This document shows positions 55,818 through 64,000 of a stretch of 64,000 bases of DNA, in pieces. Origin of the DNA: Polyodon spathula. Lineage: Eukaryota; Chordata; Actinopteri; Acipenseriformes; Polyodontidae. The stretch spans positions 149,501 to 213,500 of the forward strand of contig NW_024472155.1 in assembly GCF_017654505.1 (NCBI RefSeq). The letters are read 5' to 3'. Both the position numbers and the translations under genes were made by a program. Under the pieces are notes generated by a model. It made no database searches, had not been told where the DNA came from, and saw only the letters and a program-made list of their open reading frames with translations. Each line of letters opens with the position of its first letter. The stretch's first letter is position 1.

Positions 55818-57254
55818 GTAGTTTTACAACAGACTCTGACATGCAGTACACCAAATGCAATGTCAAGTGCACCAGGTAAATACATGTTGTAAATCCACAT
55901 GCGATAAATATAGAATACATACATATACTGTGTATATAGAAACATAATCATCTGTGTAAATAAGTGTGCGTCTGTCCCTTCAAGCAGCTTGTATATTTGT
56001 TTAAATGAGCACAGATTAAATGGGGAATTTTATGTCCTTTACTTTTTGCTTACCTGTTCAATATCATAGTGTTTGTTCTCTGTACCATTCTGTTGTGATT
56101 TGCCCTGTCTACAAACTATTCAAGCAAACTTTTTTTTTATTAACCCATTAAGCACTGAGTAACATTCTTTGAAAATCGGAACACAAGCTGTACAATTTGA
56201 CACATTCCAAAAATCGGTACCCTACCATTCAAAAATCTTTTAGAAGTGTAAAATATTTACAACATCTAAAGAGAAATTTTAAACAACAGGTAGATGATGC
56301 CAGTTAAAAATGCTCCACAAAGTAGCCAGTCCTCAAATGAGGACAGTGGCACCTAATGGCTTAAGCAGACAGAGCATCACGCAGAAGACACACATTACGA
56401 TATTAACAGCTCTTGGAGTACAGCTACACTAAACTGCAGAGCAACACAGGGATCCTTTACATCATCAGGCTAAAGGAATTAAAGAACAGAGCGAGATGTG
56501 GGTCAGGCTAAAATTATAGCAAGGTTATGAAACATACATTCAATCTCAAATTCCAGTTCGGAAGTGCAGTCGACTTGGAAAACACTTGCAAACAAGATAA
56601 GACAATTAATTCATTCATTAATAACCATGCATGTTTATAAACAAACATGCACACACAAACATATATATATATATATCTCATTATTTTTCATATGCTGTTA
56701 ACCACACAATTGTAACCGCTGTGGGCCCTATAAACAAAACTTTAAGGATTGTTTTAAGGAATTTAAGGATGCTTTTTTGCTTTTTGTAAAGTCAATTTAA
56801 ATAATTAAATCAGGTTCACAATTCATAAATCCTATTTAAACTGTTTTAGAGAGGATTCAAAGTGTATTCAAATTCTCTGAAGCGCTGTTTACCGTAAGAG
56901 AATGTTTCGGAAACTCAGTCCTTAAATAAACTGTCCTTGAAACAATCCTTACTGTTAATAGGGCTCTATATGTTTATATAATGAACACATATACCAGTAC
57001 AGACATGTGCACATGGACACCTGTTCACACGTTCCCAAATGCAGAAATTCACACCTGGGTCTGGGGTTGCGATATGTGTTCATTATATAAATATACAGGA
57101 CATTTCTAAAATGTCAACGTTTGTGTGGATTCGTGTGCATTTACTGCAGTATAACTTAGGCATTTGGTTACAGATGGTTTACACAAAGATTTACATACAG
57201 TACCTGTGTTGCTGTAAACACGTGTGTAAATGTTGCTTTTGAACACACACATAT

Positions 57255-57259
<5 letters not shown>

Positions 57260-57331
<72 letters not shown>

Positions 57332-57411
57332 TGCATACCTATTTGTTTTAAAAATGGAAATGCATTCATAACATGAAAGTGAGTGGATCTGACCTCTTGT
57401 GTGTGTATGTG

Positions 57412-57486
<75 letters not shown>
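57260..57486. repeat. Two (TA)n runs in the HPCA 3' UTR
   Basis: Perfect TA runs at 57260-57328 and 57416-57486, separated by about 90 bases of unique sequence. If transcribed in the HPCA 3' UTR they would form UA hairpins. Confidence 0.9.
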
Positions 57487-58680
57487 ATTACTTTTTGTAT
57501 TGATTTGTAATGGATGTGCTTAACAGATCTCCTACCTATTACACATTCTCTGGGTTTCAAATCTGGGTGTGAGAATAATCCGGAGGTCCCAAATTGTCCG
57601 TCTACTTTGGTTAAAAGAGCCACATTGATGACCAGGGAGTTTTCAAAAGAACCATATAAAAATATTTGTATCGCTAAATTAAAAAAAAAAAAAAAAAAAA
57701 AAAGATTTGAACATTTACCTAAAAGTAAAACAGCAAACTGAATTCTAGCAAAAACATTTTAAAAATAAAAAAGATAAGGAGCCGAAGTTTACCCAGGACT
57801 GCACTAAGACACAGATTCAGTGTGTCTGGGTCCATTAGACTTGTGTTCACACAATATCAATTAATTAGCATTTTGACTGCATGTCCAATGCTGCCACATG
57901 CTGGGCACTCAATGTATTACACCTGCAGTCTGTATTAACCCAAACAGTTTAGTCAACAGTATACATGTGTATTGTGTTTTATTTTATAACATGAAAAATG
58001 CTTGCCTGTAAATGATGGTTTTAATTGCATTCCCTAAAAACTGCAGAGAAGTAGCATGTTTCCATTTTACACAGTAATACTCTCTGTATATCATGCAGTG
58101 CAAAGACAGAGCAAAACTTAGAACCCTGCTCAATACAACAATGTATTCATGGGCTCAACTACAAGAAAGTAACATGTTAACAAATTTTAGGTAACATAAA
58201 AAGATAACACTGTGTGTCAAACCTACACGTACACGCACACACATGCACGCACACACACACACACGCAGCGTCCGCGCAAACCATTCCGCAGCTCCAGAAC
58301 ATTCTGATAACCGGCCGTAAAAACCAGTACAGACCAGTGGGGTAGTTACCAGTTCACAACGGAGAGATATCGCTTCTGTGTCCCTTCGGTCTTCCAAGGC
58401 CAACACTCTATTCTTTTCCAAATGCAAAAAGAACAATTCCAGGATCCTACAGGTTGTCCCTGGTTTCCCATCACTGTGGCCTTTTGGGAATTCCCTTCTG
58501 CGAAGCGTGATGAAGGAGATGGTTAAAAGTCTAGGCAGGTTGTGGTTTTTTTTTTTTTTTTTTTTTTGTATTATTTTGATTAATTTTCTTAAAATAACTT
58601 TAAAACTCGTCCCTCCGTGAGACAAAAGACAGGAACCTTCATGCGTTTTGACTCCGTTTCCCTGGGGCAGGAGGGGAAGC

Positions 58681-62054
<3,374 letters not shown>

Positions 62055-62055
62055 G

Positions 62056-63138
62056 GCGTCGGCTCTGCGTGTGTGCGTGTGTGAGGAGGAGGAGCAGACA
62101 GCGAGCGAGAACGTGTGGGGAGGCTGGGGGAGGAAGAGGAGCGGTGCCTTTGAACCTGCAATGACAGAACAACAACACTGCAGCAGGAGGACAAAACGCT
62201 GACGACAGGCAATTCACAAGCAGGTCCAGTTACGCACGACGCAGAACTGTATTAACAGTGTACCCAGAAACATTTTTTAATTCATTTGACAGCGCTTGAT
62301 TTAATTAGTATACATTAAGAATAACTCAAGATGCCTTCCAGAACAAGTCATGTCAAGGCTGATCAGACACAGGTCCTAATAAAGTGGCCACGCAGTGTAC
62401 ATGCAAGCCAGTGCAGTTTATACAGAGACTAACAGGCGACAGAAATTAGTTGGCAGAACAAGTTTGCGCACAAATGACTTTGCCCTAGGTTAGGAGAGAA
62501 GTCTCTGAGGAATCAGACAGCAGGATATGGAAAGCAGCCCATTCCTGCCCTGTGTGTGTGTGTGTGCTGTATAGCAGATTCAAACAGATGCATGCTATAC
62601 CGTGCAAGAGAAACACAGTTACAGGGAGAAGAAAAAGCCTTTCCAAGCAGCACAGCAGCGATGCAATTATTCTCCTTCAGGGATCTCATCCCATTACTCT
62701 GCAGCTTCTGCAATTAGCTGCTAATATTTAAACTGCTTAGCCTGTTTTCAAGTGTAGTGAGAATATCAACTCATTAGAGAGAGACTGTGCTGAAACCTTC
62801 ACTAAATAACCGAATCGCTCCCCCATCCCAAGATCAGCCTGAAAAAAAAGATACAGAATGTCTTCACTCGAGCTTTGGAATCAGAATCGCTGAGGAAGAA
62901 TGCACGATTGTCACATGTATAAAGCACTACAGTGACTTTGTAGTATATGGACACTTAATTACCACATTTACTGTAGTAACCCTCTCGCATCCCATAGGAT
63001 CTCCTAGACGATTTCGAAACCTGTCCTATGAGATCTCACAGCAACCTATTTGAACCCTTTCCATGTATGACCATATCTTTAACATGCTTTGGTTCCTTGC
63101 CATTTGGGCAGTGGTGTGTCTGCCCCCCCCCATACGCA

Positions 63139-63181
<43 letters not shown>

Positions 63182-64000
63182 GGGTTACCCCAAGTGTTAT
63201 TTTAAAATGATAACACTTCATTTGCTTGAAAACCAAGTGCTGGAGATGGAACGATTTCAAACAAAAAACGGTCTCCTGTGTTACAAGGACGACCCCACTG
63301 TTTCAGGAGTCTGTAATCTCCTCTTCCTTTGATACGCCAGCTGTTTGCTTACTGATCTGCCGATTTCCGCTCTTGTTAAACCCACGATACTTCCCACCCG
63401 TCTCTATCCTGGCCAGGGAGCAGGAGGGCAGGCCTTTATCAAAAAGCCATTTCACATAATGGATTCCGCCACGATTGTGTCTGAAACGTCTCAAACCCCT
63501 GTCAGGCTGAGCTCTGCTATTGAGGGTAATGCATGGCATTAGCAGCTTCATTAAGGGCTTGGCTTCAAACCAGCAGATTTAGCATCAAAAACAGGACTAA
63601 AAATAACACAAAAAACCAGAAGCCAGGAGGAGCAGTGACAGGGCTTTCAGGAAAGACGAGGTGTGATTCAGAACCCACATTGGGATCCCAGCCCACTCCA
63701 TACGGCTGTCGTAATTCACTTCTGGAATGACCGCATTGCTATTTCAAACCAGAAATGCTGCCATTTACAAGGCCTAACTGTGAACGCTCTGCAATGTGAC
63801 TCTCCACATGCATATTGATTTCACTGCAGAGAATGTGCGTTAAAGTGATACAGCTAACTAAAAGTTAAAAAAAAAAAAAAGTCTGAAAGTTTTTATTTTA
63901 GAAAAGTAAAAGTTTTTTTGTTTTTTCCCCTGGACTCAGTTTTCCTTTCTACACGGGGCACACTTTAAAACACATCCTCCTGATCCTTCCTGCCCCAGAT
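62056..64000 (-). other. HPCA 5' UTR part, 5' intron and upstream DNA
   Basis: The leader of the first coding exon runs to 62155. Beyond it no exon could be recognised; the transcription start probably lies outside or in an unrecognised noncoding exon. There is a (CA)n run at about 63142-63179. Confidence 0.5.
63142..63179. repeat. (CA)n microsatellite
   Basis: A CA run preceded by CGCACGCG, upstream of HPCA. Confidence 0.9.

Overview
The window is vertebrate nuclear DNA, most likely from a ray-finned fish. It has intron-rich genes with GT-AG splice sites, TATA-containing promoters, long dinucleotide microsatellites and scattered small foldback elements. The genes are a mixture of 1p35-type synteny markers (NHSL3/KIAA1522, YARS1, TMEM54, HPCA) and fish-like egg-coat genes. 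A non-teleost such as a sturgeon or paddlefish is my guess from the repeat style; the sequence does not prove it.

Layout. 1-6139: no gene seen; 5' flank. 6140 to about 19.1 kb (+): NHSL3 (KIAA1522), rebuilt exon by exon, with one 4-kb exon that carries a lineage-style Lys/Glu/Pro repeat. 19923-26647 (-): YARS1, 13 coding exons, exactly 528 codons, all catalytic motifs intact. 29482-31218 (-): a 286-residue B7-family immunoglobulin protein whose second Ig domain has lost both disulfide cysteines. 34299-38545 (-): an egg-envelope ZP3-type gene (copy A, 790 codons) with a 378-residue acidic C-terminal exon and two GC-AG introns. 41166-46807 (-): a second ZP3-type gene (copy B) whose first exon holds about 48 copies of a 54-bp (18-codon) repeat. 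48599-53125 (+): TMEM54, 223 codons. 58681-62054 (-): HPCA (hippocalcin), 193 codons. 62.2-64 kb: HPCA upstream DNA or 5' intron.

The part that stands out is 27.9-49.2 kb. A B7-like gene and a tandem pair of ZP3 genes sit between YARS1 and TMEM54/HPCA, where (from memory of the human map) S100PBP and FNDC5 would be expected. The two ZP3 genes share exon sizes and CACCTG E-box promoters. They have gained acidic extensions at opposite ends: a C-terminal tail in A and an N-terminal repeat array in B. Neither has a visible furin site or membrane anchor. Related flanking sequence occurs in inverted orientation on both sides of copy B. A decayed copy of the ZP3 3' exon lies inside TMEM54 intron 1. 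This suggests a locus that has duplicated repeatedly.

The array in copy B is mostly in perfect 54-bp register, but 11 units have lengths that are not multiples of three, so the frame is broken as printed. Whether this is assembly error or real decay is the most important thing to resolve in this window.
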